The notes below the pieces were generated by a model, which saw only the letters and a program-made list of their open reading frames with translations, was not told the origin of the DNA and made no database searches. Shown here one piece after another: positions 29,838-40,329 of a stretch of DNA of 64,000 nucleotides. Source of the DNA: Symbiodinium natans (lineage: Eukaryota > Sar > Dinophyceae > Suessiales > Symbiodiniaceae); contig CAJNDS010002734.1 in NCBI GenBank assembly GCA_905221605.1, positions 188,001 through 252,000 of the forward strand, written 5' to 3'. Numbering within the stretch: the stretch's first letter is position 1; every line of letters starts with the position of its first letter. The translations under genes and the position numbers were made by a program.

Positions 29838-29930
29838 TTGCAGCTTCTGCTCTTGGACTGGGCCCAGTTTCGGACACTTCTTCGGCTTCCTCCCAGCGAG
29901 AGCCGCCCCACCACCTTCCGGTACCGTCAC
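29838..29930 (-). CDS. Exon upstream of element H1
   Basis: The minus strand reads MTVPEGGGAALAGRKPKKCP then KLGPVQEQKLQ. It runs to the GATA direct repeat of element H1. Removing H1 plus one repeat copy continues as KLQ-DSLSESP. Confidence 0.45.
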
Positions 29931-30089
29931 ACGCTAGGTGGCCTGTCAGGGTGAAGCACGGAAGTCTGTTTAGGATTTAGGGTTTAGGGTTTAGCATTCA
30001 TGGATTTGCGCCTGACGCGCGACAAACGAGGCATCGGACCTGGAATTTCACATGGCTGCATGGGGTCACAGCATATCTCAACAGGTCCT

Positions 30090-30300
30090 GCGTGAGCATC
30101 GCGAGGCTACAACTTCATATTGGCATGTCACGTAGCACAACGATGCACCCAGTGCCCCTGAAGCATGCCCCACAGACCTCCGTCCATTCTCTTCTCTTCT
30201 CGGCAGCTCGTAGCTGTCGAATTGGACAGACCTCAACTGTAGTGTGCTGATCCAAAGGTCCGAAACCACCCCTAGCAGCTTATAGCAATCCTGTGAATCC
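30090..30300 (-). CDS. Exon of unknown gene
   Basis: The minus frame contains DCYKLLGVVSDLWISTLQLR and SVQFDSYELPRREENGRRSV then GHASGALGASLCYVTCQYEV. It is convincingly protein-like, but no family is recognised. The plus ORF at 30293-30640 lies to its right and is not supported. Confidence 0.5.
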
Positions 30301-30917
30301 CATCCTCCTCCTCGTGACCCTTCCGGTTGCACCACTTACCTTGGATGAACATCTCTGTCCTCCCTCAAACCGTCTCCACTCCCTCTTCGGTTCTTCAGCC
30401 CTGTCTCTTCCCTCCAGCGCTCAGCCCTTGAGGGGGGTCGCGCCGAGACGCGATCGGTACGCAGGTTCTTCGGTGAGGCACCTCTCCCTCTCACTCAGAG
30501 AAAGGGAAAAAATGTCCAAGTCATACCAAAGCACACTTCACTTTGCTCGGACACGTTTTTGTACTGTGGCCGGTCGACCAGCAAACGAAGCACCTGCGCA
30601 ATTTCACAGACCCGCACACTGTAGTAAGCAAGAACAGTAGCCGCAGTAGCCCTGAACGAACCGTGGCCCTAAACCCTAAACCCTAAACCCTCAACCCGAA
30701 ACCGCGAACCTCGTCTCGGGGCACTCGTAGGCCCGGTGGCTGCTGCGGCAGCAGACGATGCAGAAGCGCTTCGCGCCCTCCCTTTGCAGCGGAATTTTTG
30801 GGTTTTTTTGGGGTTTTTTTTTGCTTTGGGGTTTAGGGCTTTCTGGGGTTCAGTGGTTTATGGTTGAGGGCTCGGGGTTTAGGGTTTAGGGGTTTTTGGG
30901 GCGTCCACACGGCCCAC

Positions 30918-31045
30918 TTGAAGGTTCACGGGGTACTTATAAGTACTTATAAGTGGAGGTTGTAAGTAGGAAGTACCCCAAATAAGGTTACATCCGTAGT
31001 TACCCCACGTATATCCCTACGTTTAAGTACATGAACCTCCAGGCA
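30918..31045. mobile_element. MITE-like element A8
   Basis: Ends CACTTGAAGGTTCACGGGG and TACATGAACCTCCAGGC. On the minus strand STKQKQPCLE would join WAVWTPQK with no stop. The copy lies between heptamer arrays. Confidence 0.7.
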
Positions 31046-32321
31046 TGGCTGCTTCTGCTTCGTGCTCCCCTCACCCTAAACCCTAAACCCTAAACCCTAA
31101 ACCCTAAACCCTAAACCCCTAAACCCCTAAACCCCTAAACCTCACCTGCAGCTCAGTAGCTTTGTGAGGTAGCCATCGTCCGACATCAGGCCCTTCCTCC
31201 CCTGGTTTCCAGGCTTCGTCTCCGTGCTCTTGCTGTGGATCGGCTCATCGTTGACCTTAAAACTTGCACACCCTAAACCCTAAACCCTAAACCCTAAACC
31301 CTAAACCCTGAACCCTAAACCCTAAACGAAAGCGTGGCATGCCCTGCATCCACGAAGACTTTGCTTAACAAAAAATGGGAGGGGGGTAGTTCGGCTCCCT
31401 TGTTGGGTGCTTACTATAAGGGTGCCGTACTATAAAAGGGGACCCAAAAAAGAGGGTTTAGGGTTTAGGGTTTAGGGTTTAGGGTTTAGGGGTTCTTCCC
31501 CAAAAGCCGGTCCCCTAGTCGATCCAAGGAGCATAGTAGCGGTTCAGCGTGAAGGACGCCTTGACATCCCGGCGCCTCATCTCCTCCGGCCTGGCCTTGC
31601 TCTCTCCTTGGTAGCCCTACTATAAAAGGGGACCCCAAAAAAAAGGGGTTTAGGGTTTAGGGTTTAGGGTTCAATGGAACCCATAACCAAAAACAAGGGT
31701 CAAGGGCACCACTGGGCCACCAAGTCTCTGTAGAATTGCTCCAGGGAGCCGAAGAGGGGCTCGGCTACCTGCACCATAGGCGCCCCCACCCTCGTTTGGA
31801 GCCTGAAACCATCCGAGACCCTACTCTTCACCTTAGCCGGGAAAAAAAATTCGAGTATGCAATGGGGGTGGGTTGGGCTAGAAGATACACCGCTCCCGAA
31901 AATTCCCTAGTCTCAGAGCAAGTAACGTGCAAGCTACGCATCCGCCTCGGGAAGCACCTCTGGCTGCACTTCACTGGGAAGCCCAGCTTCAGGGACTTCA
32001 ATCCGCGTGCTGGGGACAACCTGGAACGCGAGGCGTGAGGACCTCGAAGCAAGGCGGAAGCATCAACCAGCCCTAAACCCTAAACCCTAAACCCTAAACC
32101 CTAACCTAAACCCTAAACCCTCAACCCTAAATCATTGCTCATAGGGCCTCCTTAAGACCCCTCAACAATGACAAGGCTGGGTCACCAGAAAGTCTGCGGC
32201 TGGTCTTGCTCTGATGTCAAGACCTCCAAACCTATATACTATGTTTCGTAGGTTGCCCTTCAGAACCCGAGAAGAAGCTTTAGAGCCTAGGAACGCAGGC
32301 TTTCTGGGGTTCTTGAGGTAT

Positions 32322-32434
32322 AGTCATGTATTAGTCTATAGGCCAGAAGTCTAATGTAATACTTACAACCTACTTAGACGACTTGGGGGGGGGCTTATAA
32401 TAATTACAGTTAGAAGTTAGAACCTCCAAGCATC
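32322..32434. mobile_element. MITE-like element A9
   Basis: The right end TTAGAACCTCCAAGC is clear; the left end (TTGAGGTATAGTCATG) is degenerate. The interior shares the CTTAGACGACTTGGGGG block with A14. It probably acts as the last intron of the gene at 32433-32740. Confidence 0.6.
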
Positions 32435-32740
32435 ACAGTCCAGAATTGTTCAATCCTGTTTGGCCGAAGCGGCTCTGGAATGCTGCTGTTCGCTTCGGCC
32501 CTCGGCTGAGAACTCGGCTGAGATGCCAGGTCCTTGTAACAGCGGCACCCTGCAACCATTCTCTCTGATCTCTGATCTGGTCCTCCACGGTCGATAGGTC
32601 GGCAGGTGCATGTCCATTGCTGGTCCCACCTGACAGTGGATCTGTGTTGTCAGGCTGCAGCAGCATGGTTTGACCGAGCACGCGGCTGTCGGTTGCTTGC
32701 GGCAACGTCGGTGCCTCAGCCACGACGTGCAGCACTGGAA
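32433..32740 (-). CDS. Two exons ending at element A9
   Basis: The upstream frame contains VAEAPTLPQATDSRVLGQTM and ADLSTVEDQIRDQREWLQG. A short GT-AG intron (about 47 nt) would switch to QPRAEANSSIPEPLRPNRIE then QFWTVMLG, which ends at the GT donor of element A9. Joining across A9 gives MLG-EPQKACVPRL and a stop, possibly the true C-terminus. Confidence 0.5.
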
Positions 32741-32814
32741 AGTTCTGTGCCAGGTCGACGCCGACGGTTTAGGGTTTAGGGTTTAGGGTTTAGGGTTTAG
32801 GGTTTAGGGCCTTG

Positions 32815-33042
32815 TCAACAAACAAAGGCCAATGACAAACTCCGTGCAGGCCGCGGAGCGTGGACAGGCATTGGGATGAGCGAGTTGTCTGGAGAGCAGT
32901 CCACCCAAAATGGCATGTCCGCCTTCACGCAGTGACCCAGAGGGTCCATTTGTACTACTATTATGGAATTAGCTCTGGTTGACCACTCAAACACAACGTG
33001 TACATATGCCACAAGATTACTCCGCAAGCTCCAAGAAACCAT
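32815..33042 (-). CDS. Coding island with family L fragment
   Basis: The minus frame contains GHCVKADMPFWVDCSPDNSL and IPMPVHAPRPARSLSLAF. Its upstream half (VHVVFEWSTRANSIIVVQMD) overlaps a solo end of a family L element at 32945-32972, so the exon may really start near 32945. Confidence 0.4.
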   Translation of the reverse strand: MVSWSLRSNLVAYVHVVFEWSTRANSIIVVQMDPLGHCVKADMPFWVDCSPDNSLIPMPVHAPRPARSLSLAFVC

Positions 33043-33754
33043 CTTCGACGGCTTGACAAGCTGACAAGTTCTGGCGAAGCAGTTAATTCCACCTACGACT
33101 CTAGACGAAGTGGCAAGTGCGTGGCATTGTTCAGTGCGAGCCGTGCAAGTGCTGGTGATTGGGCCAAAGAGGCCAAAGTCATTGGTGTGTTGTCAAGGCA
33201 CAAACGTGGCTCGTGCCACTCGCACAGGGACTCGGGGACATGACGGGCAGCAGTCACCCAAAGGTTCATGTTTGAGGGGACTTCGGAAATCTTAACCCTT
33301 AACCCTTAACCCTTAACCCTTAACCCTAAACCCTAAACCCTATATGAACCCTAAACCGTCTTAAGACTTAAGGGTCAAGACCGGGATGCGAGTTGCCTTG
33401 TGAGCTGTCGGATCAGTCCTGCCTTCTACATGCCTCGGGCATGGATCCTCATAATGCCTCATGATGCATGCCACCGCTTGGACCGCGGAAGAAGGCTTCC
33501 CTTCCCTGGCTCAGTAACATGATACTTCTGCTCTACAGTATAGGGTTTAGGGTTTAGGGCTTTGGGTATATTCCAGTGGAGCAAGACGCAAGATGCAAGG
33601 ATCACACTCCTTCTAGGCCCCAAATCGCTTGACGGCTCGATAATCAGGGCGGCCTGATCCGCTTCGTCTTTCGGGTCATCCTGCGCAGTCCTGAGGGTTT
33701 AGGGTTTAGGGTCTAGGGTTCAGGGTTCAGGGTTTAGGGTTTAGGGTTTAGGGT

Positions 33755-33915
33755 GGCCCGCGGCAGGTGCGGGAAGGTGTTGACCCAGCACACATTAGTG
33801 AATGTGAGCGATCACATCAAAGTACAACATGCCTACCTACTTAACAAACTGCCTCCCGCTGCACCTTGTCTGTCGTGGGAGCCGCCTGGGCAGGCGCCAA
33901 ACTTCTACGGCTATC
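33755..33915 (+). CDS. Candidate plus-strand exon
   Basis: The plus frame contains VLTQHTLVNVSDHIKVQHAY and LLNKLPPAAPCLSWEPPGQA. The minus strand is interrupted by stops here. Heptamer arrays lie on both sides. Unrecognised. Confidence 0.35.
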
Positions 33916-34183
33916 GGTTTAGGGTTTGGGTTTAGGGTTTAGGATTTAGGGTTTAGGGTTTAGGGTTTTAGGGTTTAGGGTTTAGGGTTTCAGGGTTTAG
34001 GGTTTAGGGTTAATCAATGGGCTGGACACCGGATTGCACATGTCAACATGCAGGAGCTGGAAGCAGTCACTAGCAATGCAGCTTCGGGAGTCTAAGGGAA
34101 TCATGCATGGCCCAGCGCGCTCGGCATCGCTACTGGTACCAAGCCATGTCCAACCACGTGCTTCTGGAGGAAGCCGCTACATG

Positions 34184-34315
34184 GGTTTAAGGGTTTAAGG
34201 GTTTAAGGATTTAAGGGTCTAAGGGTCTAAGGATTTAAGGGTTGAGGGTTTAAGGGTCTAAGGATTTAAGGGTTTAAGGGTTTAAGGGTTCAGGGTTAAG
34301 GGTTAAGGGTTTAGG
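34184..34315 (+). repeat. TTTAAGGG octamer array
   Basis: Degenerate GGGTTTAA/GGATTTAA/GGGTCTAA octamers, one base longer than the usual unit. CCCTTAA units also occur at 33296-33320 and 36040-36080, the latter in a palindrome. Confidence 0.8.
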
Positions 34316-34591
34316 GGAATCGCTCACATGAGCTCACCCGTGAAGCAGCACGGGGGCCTTGGGAGGCGTACCCAGCAGCGCAGTCGCCGGCTTCGTCGTG
34401 AGAGGCGCATGGCTGGGCCAACAGCCCTAAACCCTAAACCCTAAACCCTAAACCCTAAACCCTAAACCCTAAACCCTAAACCCTAAACCCTAAACCCTAA
34501 ACCGAGGGGTTCTTCGAAGCTGGACAAGGGGCATATCGGACGTGTCTCCCAGCTTGCTGATGGGACAGGACTTGAAAAAACCATGTCAATG

Positions 34592-34770
34592 GGAGTTTAC
34601 GAAGATAAGGGACCCCTAAAATAGACCCCAAACAGTAGGATTCCCTTATAATGAGGACCCCAATAAGGTAGGATTCCCTTATCTTTAAAGACCCCAATAA
34701 GGAAGGATTCCCATAAATATGGACCCCAAGAAGGTACCCCCTGATAACCTAAGATCGTGATCCCCCATGT
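34592..34770. mobile_element. Family G element with internal repeats
   Basis: GTTTACGAAGATAAGGGACC, CCTAAAATAGACCCC and repeated ACCCCAATAAGG.AGGATTCC units. Related copies: 40345-40460, 44188-44275, 49278-49362 and 56224-56315 (shared CGTAAAC ends, ATTTGGGGGTCTAT and CTTATTGGGGTCC blocks), with a weaker relative at 46535-46630. Confidence 0.65.
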
Positions 34771-35176
34771 CTATCGGGGTAACGTTGGTACATCTGCCTT
34801 GGGTGCGGCCCTTCACGCAGCAGTCTTAAGGCTGCCGTCTTACAGTTCAGGCCATGCTGCAAGGATGGCGGCAGAGGTGATCACGGGCACGTCTGTGAGG
34901 GCCACCTCGCCACGGGCCTTTTTTGACCTGTAGTGGTAATCATGGGATGAGCGTGTGGGCCAACTGTCGAAGATGCGCCTGGCAAGAAGACCGGAACAAA
35001 GTCCACAATCAGTGCTGCGGCTGTTTGGCTCATTTTGGCTTCTCGCCTCTGTCTGCTGCAGTTTTTGCCGTCAAACATCCCGGAGCGAGCTGTTTAAGAG
35101 GCCTGGCCCAAGCCTAGACATCACCGTTCATCTCTGCGCCATGTGGGAAAGTCGCAACCCTATGGAACTAAGGGCA

Positions 35177-35480
35177 GATCGAACAGGCTCAGGCCCTGTC
35201 GACGTGGCACGAGACTCTGGACAATGAGCTCTTGTTTGGAGGTTAATGGGTAGTTGTAGGTAGGGTTATAAGTAGGGTAACTATACTAAAAACTGGTTAT
35301 AACCACCCTACTTAGAACTACCCATGGGCCTCCAAGCACGGGAAAAGGTGTTGGCGGAAATGTGCGCTCTCAAGTGGACATCATCACACTACCTAAGTGA
35401 CGCCGAGCGGGCGCGTGCAGGAGAGCAACAAACCGAGACGTTCTTGCACATCAAGGATAGTGTTCGGAGCATGTCCAGGT
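35177..35480 (+). CDS. Plus-strand exon pair interrupted by element A10
   Basis: Upstream exon: IEQAQALSTWHETLDNELLF. Downstream exon: REKVLAEMCALKWTSSHYLS then DAERARAGEQQTETFLHIKD. Splicing out A10 (GGAG/GTTAATGG to CCTCCAAG) joins them in phase 1. The downstream part ends near a GT donor (CCAG/GTGCAG). Charged, helical composition; unrecognised. More plus-strand coding may continue at 35618-35790 (FGQEVVTAPIRCLGFLQPQQ). Confidence 0.5.
35231..35339. mobile_element. MITE-like element A10, plus-strand intron candidate
   Basis: Ends TTGGAGGTTAATGGGTAG and CTACCCATGGGCCTCCAAG. Its flanks join as ELLFGA-REKVLAEMCALK on the plus strand. The family serves as an intron in either orientation because both ends carry a GT and an AG. 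Confidence 0.75.
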
Positions 35481-35518
35481 GCAGTTCTCAACCATGTACA
35501 CACACACACACACACCCA

Positions 35519-35550
<32 letters not shown>

Positions 35551-36291
35551 CGGCAAGGTGAAAGAATGCTTGGGCGCCGACGGCATGGAATCGGCAGTTT
35601 GAGGTGCATCTCGCCATGTGCGCAAGTTCGGACAGGAGGTGGTCACAGCTCCAATCCGATGCTTAGGCTTCCTTCAGCCTCAGCAACATGCCTTTGACAA
35701 ACGCGAGCAAGGGGGGGAGCGTGGCCTGTCCCAGGTGGAACAGACAGGTGGGCAATTAGACTCTACTCAAGAACTCCATGGCCCAAGCATTGGCATGTTT
35801 AGGGTTTAGGGCTTCGGTGGGGTGGGCTCTCTTTCGACTCCTATGAGGCTTCCTAGACAGTAAGCAGAACTTGCGGAGCGGTGGGGTTTCTACACATATC
35901 CACTGCAGCGGCAGCGCGAGCCCTAAAGCCTGTAAATCCTGAATGCTCTAGAACCTCTAAACAACCCAAACCAAGGACTGCTGAGTCTCCGGCCCACACA
36001 CCTCTACCCCTCAACCCAATATCAACTTAGGGTTAAGGGCTAAGGGTTAAGGCCTTAACCCGGATAAGGCCTTAACCCTTAACCCTAAACCCTAAACCCA
36101 AAACCCAAAACCCTAAACCCTAAAACCCTAAACCCCCGAAGCTTCTGGGCTTCCACCAGCCATCCAAACCTTGCCCAGGACACGGGAAGGGTCCAAGCCC
36201 GAAAGCTTCGACGCAGAGAAGATCGGCTCCCTTTTCTTAAGGTGTAATTTACTCCCTAAGGGTTTATAGGGTTTAGGGTTTAGGTGAAACG

Positions 36292-36756
36292 GTGCATCGA
36301 CCTGGGTTCCTATCTCCTACTGCGCCTTCACAAACTCGAGCCGTGGGTTCTCGGATCCCTACAACCTTGAAACAGTTTCGAAACGCAACTGGCCTCCGGC
36401 CAGTTTTTCCAGCATCGCAAGAAGACCAAGAAGCAAGCAAACAAACGTGCTTGCGGGGCATGCCGCGAGACTCAGCAGAGAAATCGCACCTCCTGGCAAC
36501 GTGCCTCATGCATCCATGCCGCCCTGGAGGAAGTGGCTCCTGTCTGCTGAATGTCTCTTTAAAAAGTAGAGAAAAATCAGAGGTCCCAGTTGGGCTCTGC
36601 TGCATCCCGAGAACAGAATGGTGGTCCACGTGCGCTCCTAGGTCTCTCTCTCTCTCTCTGCGCTTACCACGACCATTCTGCCGAAGGTGCAGCCTTCCCA
36701 GGCGACCAATCTCAAGGTGTGCTGTTTGGAATAAGCAGCGGCGCAGCTTCGCATGA
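36292..36756. other. Ambiguous coding island, both strands open
   Basis: The plus strand is open for 154 codons and the minus strand for 118. Both have plausible stretches (plus: LKQFRNATGLRPVFPASQED; minus: SLLFKETFSRQEPLPPGRHG). I could not assign the strand. It is probably part of a gene, since heptamer arrays flank it at 36260-36285 and 36770-36800. Confidence 0.3.
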
Positions 36757-37033
36757 TTTAAGGCAACTGGGGTTTGGGGTTTAGGGTTAAGGGTTTAGGG
36801 CCCAGTCAGTTTGTCCAGGGTGCACGTTGAACAGAACCCCAGCAGATATATGTAGCATCCGGCTCTTGAAGAAAGTATCGGGAGTTGATTCCGAAGCTTC
36901 CAGCGGCGAAGCTTCAGCAAGCCCATGTCACAAGCTTGCACTGTAACGTCTGCTTCCCAAACCTGTCGTCAAACTGTGATGTGCGCTTCCGCATGACCCA
37001 CTGAGCCAGACTGGGGCCGCAGGAGGTAGTTCC

Positions 37034-37099
37034 TATACTCCCCTTAGAACCTTAAAAAAGGGTTTTATATAAACAACACAATAATTCCAAAGGAGGATA
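37034..37099. mobile_element. Family I element I2
   Basis: Ends TATACTCCCCTTAGAACCTT and ATTCCAAAGGAGGATA, 66 bp. It lacks the long A tract of I1. No clear direct repeat is visible outside. Confidence 0.65.
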
Positions 37100-37241
37100 C
37101 AGGTTCTTTGTTGGTTGTCACCAGCCTAGCTGACGAAGCTGCGGGGTAAACACCAACCGCTGCTGGCACCGGACCATTCGTATATAAATATATATATATA
37201 TATGTACGGTGCGCAACATCATGCTCTTAAATGCCACTTAC

Positions 37242-37372
37242 GCAGATGAATGCTACCCCAGATTGCATGAAGGCCGGCGGCCAGTTCAGGATCATGCGGC
37301 GATTGTCGTGAACTTAATGCACTCGAATTGTTGCGAAAAAGGTGGGCCGAATAGAATACCATGCCGGCATGG
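37242..37372 (-). CDS. Exon with consensus GTAAGT donor
   Basis: The minus frame reads FYSAHLFRNNSSALSSRQSP then HDPELAAGLHAIWGSIHL, ending at CTGC/GTAAGTGG, a full eukaryotic donor consensus. Unrecognised. Element M2 (37400-37478) lies just upstream. Confidence 0.5.
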
Positions 37373-37555
37373 TCCGCGCTCAGTTCAGCCAGATGTTGCT
37401 GCCCTTAAAGGGTACATAATATATAATCCTTTAAAGGGTATATTGGGGGATATATATATATATGCCCTTAAAGGGTACGGGAGACTTGAGGGGAGTGCCA
37501 ACATCTCTCGTCGTCGGGTGGGAAAAACATGCGTCGGACCGTGCTGAGCAAGTCT

Positions 37556-37700
37556 CTACGACACCCTGCTCTTTGCGCCTATCAAAAAGCGGCTCAACTC
37601 CTCGATTGCCATTCGAAACCCACCATAGGCTGATTTAAAGCTCATGCCGCCAATCGAGTCGAAAAGGATACGACCTCTTGTCAACATGCCAAACTGGCAT
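37556..37700 (-). CDS. Exon of unknown gene
   Basis: The minus frame contains CQFGMLTRGRILFDSIGGMS then FKSAYGGFRMAIEELSRFLI. Composition strongly suggests a real protein. It probably belongs with 37242-37372 and 37900-38142. Confidence 0.5.
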
Positions 37701-37869
37701 CCCGGTACATATACATGTAAGTGTTTGGAGTTTGGGGAACAAGGATCTCCCTTCCCCTCCCAACAAAACACGAAAAAAATGAAGAAAAAGGGGCAGCGCG
37801 GTCCAGGTCACCGGGATTTCGCGAGAGAGCGCCGCAATTTGTGGGGGAGCAGGGGGGGGGGGGATCAAA

Positions 37870-38142
37870 AAACTTTGAAAAACTCAAGCCTTGTTTCACA
37901 AGGCTTTGGGATTTGGGGCAAACTGTGAAATCGACACGTGTGGGAGCCAGATTTCGCGGTCCGTTGTTGCCAAGCCGTGCCAGTGGACGTAAATATACAT
38001 CGCTATGTGGTTCTGACAAGAAGTGGTCAGACTCGTCGACCCTGTTTCGGTTCATGCTTGGGATCGCTTGGGGCAACTTGCGCCACCGAAATGGGCCTTG
38101 TTGCAAGACACCCCCCCTTTTGGAACCAGAAAGCTGCCTCAC
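37870..38142 (-). CDS. Probable exon upstream in the same gene
   Basis: The minus frame contains FLSEPHSDVYLRPLARLGNN and LAPTRVDFTVCPKSQSLVKQ. The overlapping plus-strand ORF (37721-38173) is also open, so the strand is inferred from sense agreement with the exons to its left. Confidence 0.35.
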
Positions 38143-38584
38143 GCCAGCACTGCAAACCCCCCCTAAACCCTAAACCCTATTTTGCCCTAAACCCCAAACC
38201 CCAAACCCCAAACCCTAAACCCTAAACCCTAAACCCTAAACACTAGAGCCAGCGCTTCTCCACGCATGCACGTCGCGGAGACAAGACACCGCCAACTTAA
38301 ACAGGAACCTTTCACGTTCTTGGCAATCGAGCTGTGGAGAGACAGCGGGCAAAATTTGGGGCGGGGCTGCGTAATCTTTGCTGATGCTTCCCAGATGACT
38401 TGGGGCATCTTGCACCATGAGTTCCTACGAGAAAACGGGGGTCGGGCGCCCAGTGCGCACGTTTAGTGGCATGACACGATCAAAAGGCATCTAGGCAGCA
38501 TCACGCCAACATCGTAGCTGCTGATTGATGCTGAGCACCACCCCAAAATCTAGGTTCAGAAACAACAAATCGAAACAAACCTAA

Positions 38585-38801
38585 GCGGCGACGACCCTTC
38601 TGGTTTCAGACCAGGGTCCATATTCGCCACCTGGTAAGTTGCTAGGTCTGCCAGGTCCTCCAGCATTTCAAGTGGCGGAGAACGCTGACAACCCGCCTAC
38701 TGCAAGCTATGGCAAATGCGCCGTGGTGACCACGGCATCAGCTCTGGCAGTCCACCCTGTCAGGGCTTGCAAGACGCACCTTACTGCACCCTTGGTGAGC
38801 T
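38585..38801 (+). CDS. Plus-strand exons
   Basis: RRRPFWFQTRVHIRHL ends at a CTG/GTAAGT donor near 38633. From about 38663 the frame reads PPAFQVAENADNPPTASYGK then CAVVTTASALAVHPVRACKT and ends at CCCTTG/GTGAGC. The two consensus donors support plus sense. The link between the two parts is unclear: the nearest acceptor would leave an intron of only about 21 nt. Confidence 0.4.
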
Positions 38802-39052
38802 AGTGGTACAGGTTGCTGAGCCCAGAGGAGCCATAGAACCATGGATGTCACCGGAGTTGGTATTGTAGCCTTCTAAACCCTACACCCTAGACCCTAGACC
38901 CTAAACCCTAAACCCTGAACCCTAAACCCTAAACCCTAAACCCTAAACCCTAAGCCCTGCCTCTTTAGCGTGGCTTGCGCTCATCTGCGTCGCCCGTCGT
39001 CTTCGCCTGCGGCTGCGCGTCGGCACCTGACTATGACTTGGCATGCTGCAGC

Positions 39053-39158
39053 CCTGGATGGGCTGTTAGGCCCTATAATCCCAATAATGAAGCCTAAACC
39101 CTAAACCCTATAAAGGGCCTTTTTAAGGGATTTTACAGGGTGCAATAGCCCATCCTGG
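39053..39158. mobile_element. Family C element C2 carrying heptamers
   Basis: The same terminal motif as C1 (CCTGGATGGGCT / AGCCCATCCTGG). In reverse orientation it aligns with one C1 unit, except that GAACCCTA in C1 is replaced by a run of CCCTAAA units in C2. Confidence 0.75.
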
Positions 39159-39809
39159 GCCCTCTGAATCACCCGATACCAACCTGCGGCCAAGTCAAAC
39201 ACGCAAGGATACGAGCACGTTTCTGGTACCTGTACGTATAAATGCACTTATATATATATATATGTATATCTGTATATATGTATATATGTATATATGTATA
39301 TATATGTAAGATACATATATATATATATACGTATAGATAGATAGATAGATAGATATAGGTAAGCAAACAAAGTCACCGAACTTTGTTTGAATACTGATAC
39401 AGACAAGCATCGCCTTCGTACTAACATAAATACAAATACTAATCGTCATTCCCAACAACACATACTATCGGTGTCATCCTACCGTCGGGCTTCAGTCTCC
39501 AAAGGACAGGGTGCCCGATCAAGCATGCAATGACCGCTGAATATGACGTTGTGCTGTTGGGTCTTTGAGTGTGTGCGCGGTCAAAACTGTTTCTCGATAT
39601 ACATACGTGCGTACATACCTACACATACACAGTATTCATATACACATGTTTATATGTACAGACATGCAAGAATTGTAGAAACCATGTGCCACCATGTGAC
39701 GTTCTGCTTGTACGCCGTACGTCATTGGTGCGGAGTCCTGCGCAGGTTAGGTTACGATGCCTTCCTACCTGGCTACCTGCATGCCAGACGTGATTGACAA
39801 GTACATCTG

Positions 39810-39907
39810 CTTGGGTACTTACAACCATATTAGGGCCTTTCAGGGGCTTATAAGTACAGTTACAAGTACAGATATAATTGGTTAATAAGTACCATGAACC
39901 TCCAAGT
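39810..39907. mobile_element. MITE-like element A11, 90-bp intron candidate
   Basis: The right end AAGTACCATGAACCTCCAAG is intact; the left end is reduced to CTTGGGTACTTA. The minus-strand intron 39899-39810 runs from GAG/GTTCATGG to CCCAAG, phase 0. Confidence 0.75.
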
Positions 39908-40320
39908 ACACAAAGCACACGGCCGCAACTATAGCCACGAAGCCGCAACCACAGACGTCCTCGCTTTCCTCGTCTGAGTCCTGGGATGTCAGTAACCCAT
40001 GAACACCTACGCAATGCCCACGCAACACTGACAAGCCATCTGCTGCGAAGCTGCGAGCCAAACACTTGGAGCCAACCCGGCAACACGGCGGGCGTAGAAT
40101 GACTTGGCTGCTTTGACTAGTGACTCGTCTGCCACGCATAGCTCAAACTCCCTACGTCAAAGTTTGAGAGATCGCCTGTGTTCACTTCATCCTGCCTGAA
40201 TGCTACATGTCCATCGATTAGAAACAATATGGCCAACACAAACTTGCTTTGGGGGCTTGCTGCTGATGACCTTTGTCGCACGACTGCAAGCGCGACGATC
40301 CTGCAGGGCTCGTGCTTCAT
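39900..40320 (-). CDS. Minus-strand exons ending at element A11
   Basis: The upstream frame (from 40320) includes SKFVLAILFLIDGHVAFRQD then EVNTGDLSNFDVGSLSYA. The frame next to A11 includes TSQDSDEESEDVCGCGFVAI then VAAVCFVYLE. Removing A11 gives FVYLE-QMYLSITSGMQ, followed by an ATGCAG/GTAGCC donor. The junction between the two frames was not resolved. Unrecognised protein with an acidic patch. Confidence 0.5.
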
Positions 40321-40329
40321 GAAATCGGC

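Noticed and set aside
32945-32985. Second complete family L intron
   Set aside because: Only one inverted end is present and I could not find the partner end, so it is treated as a solo fragment.
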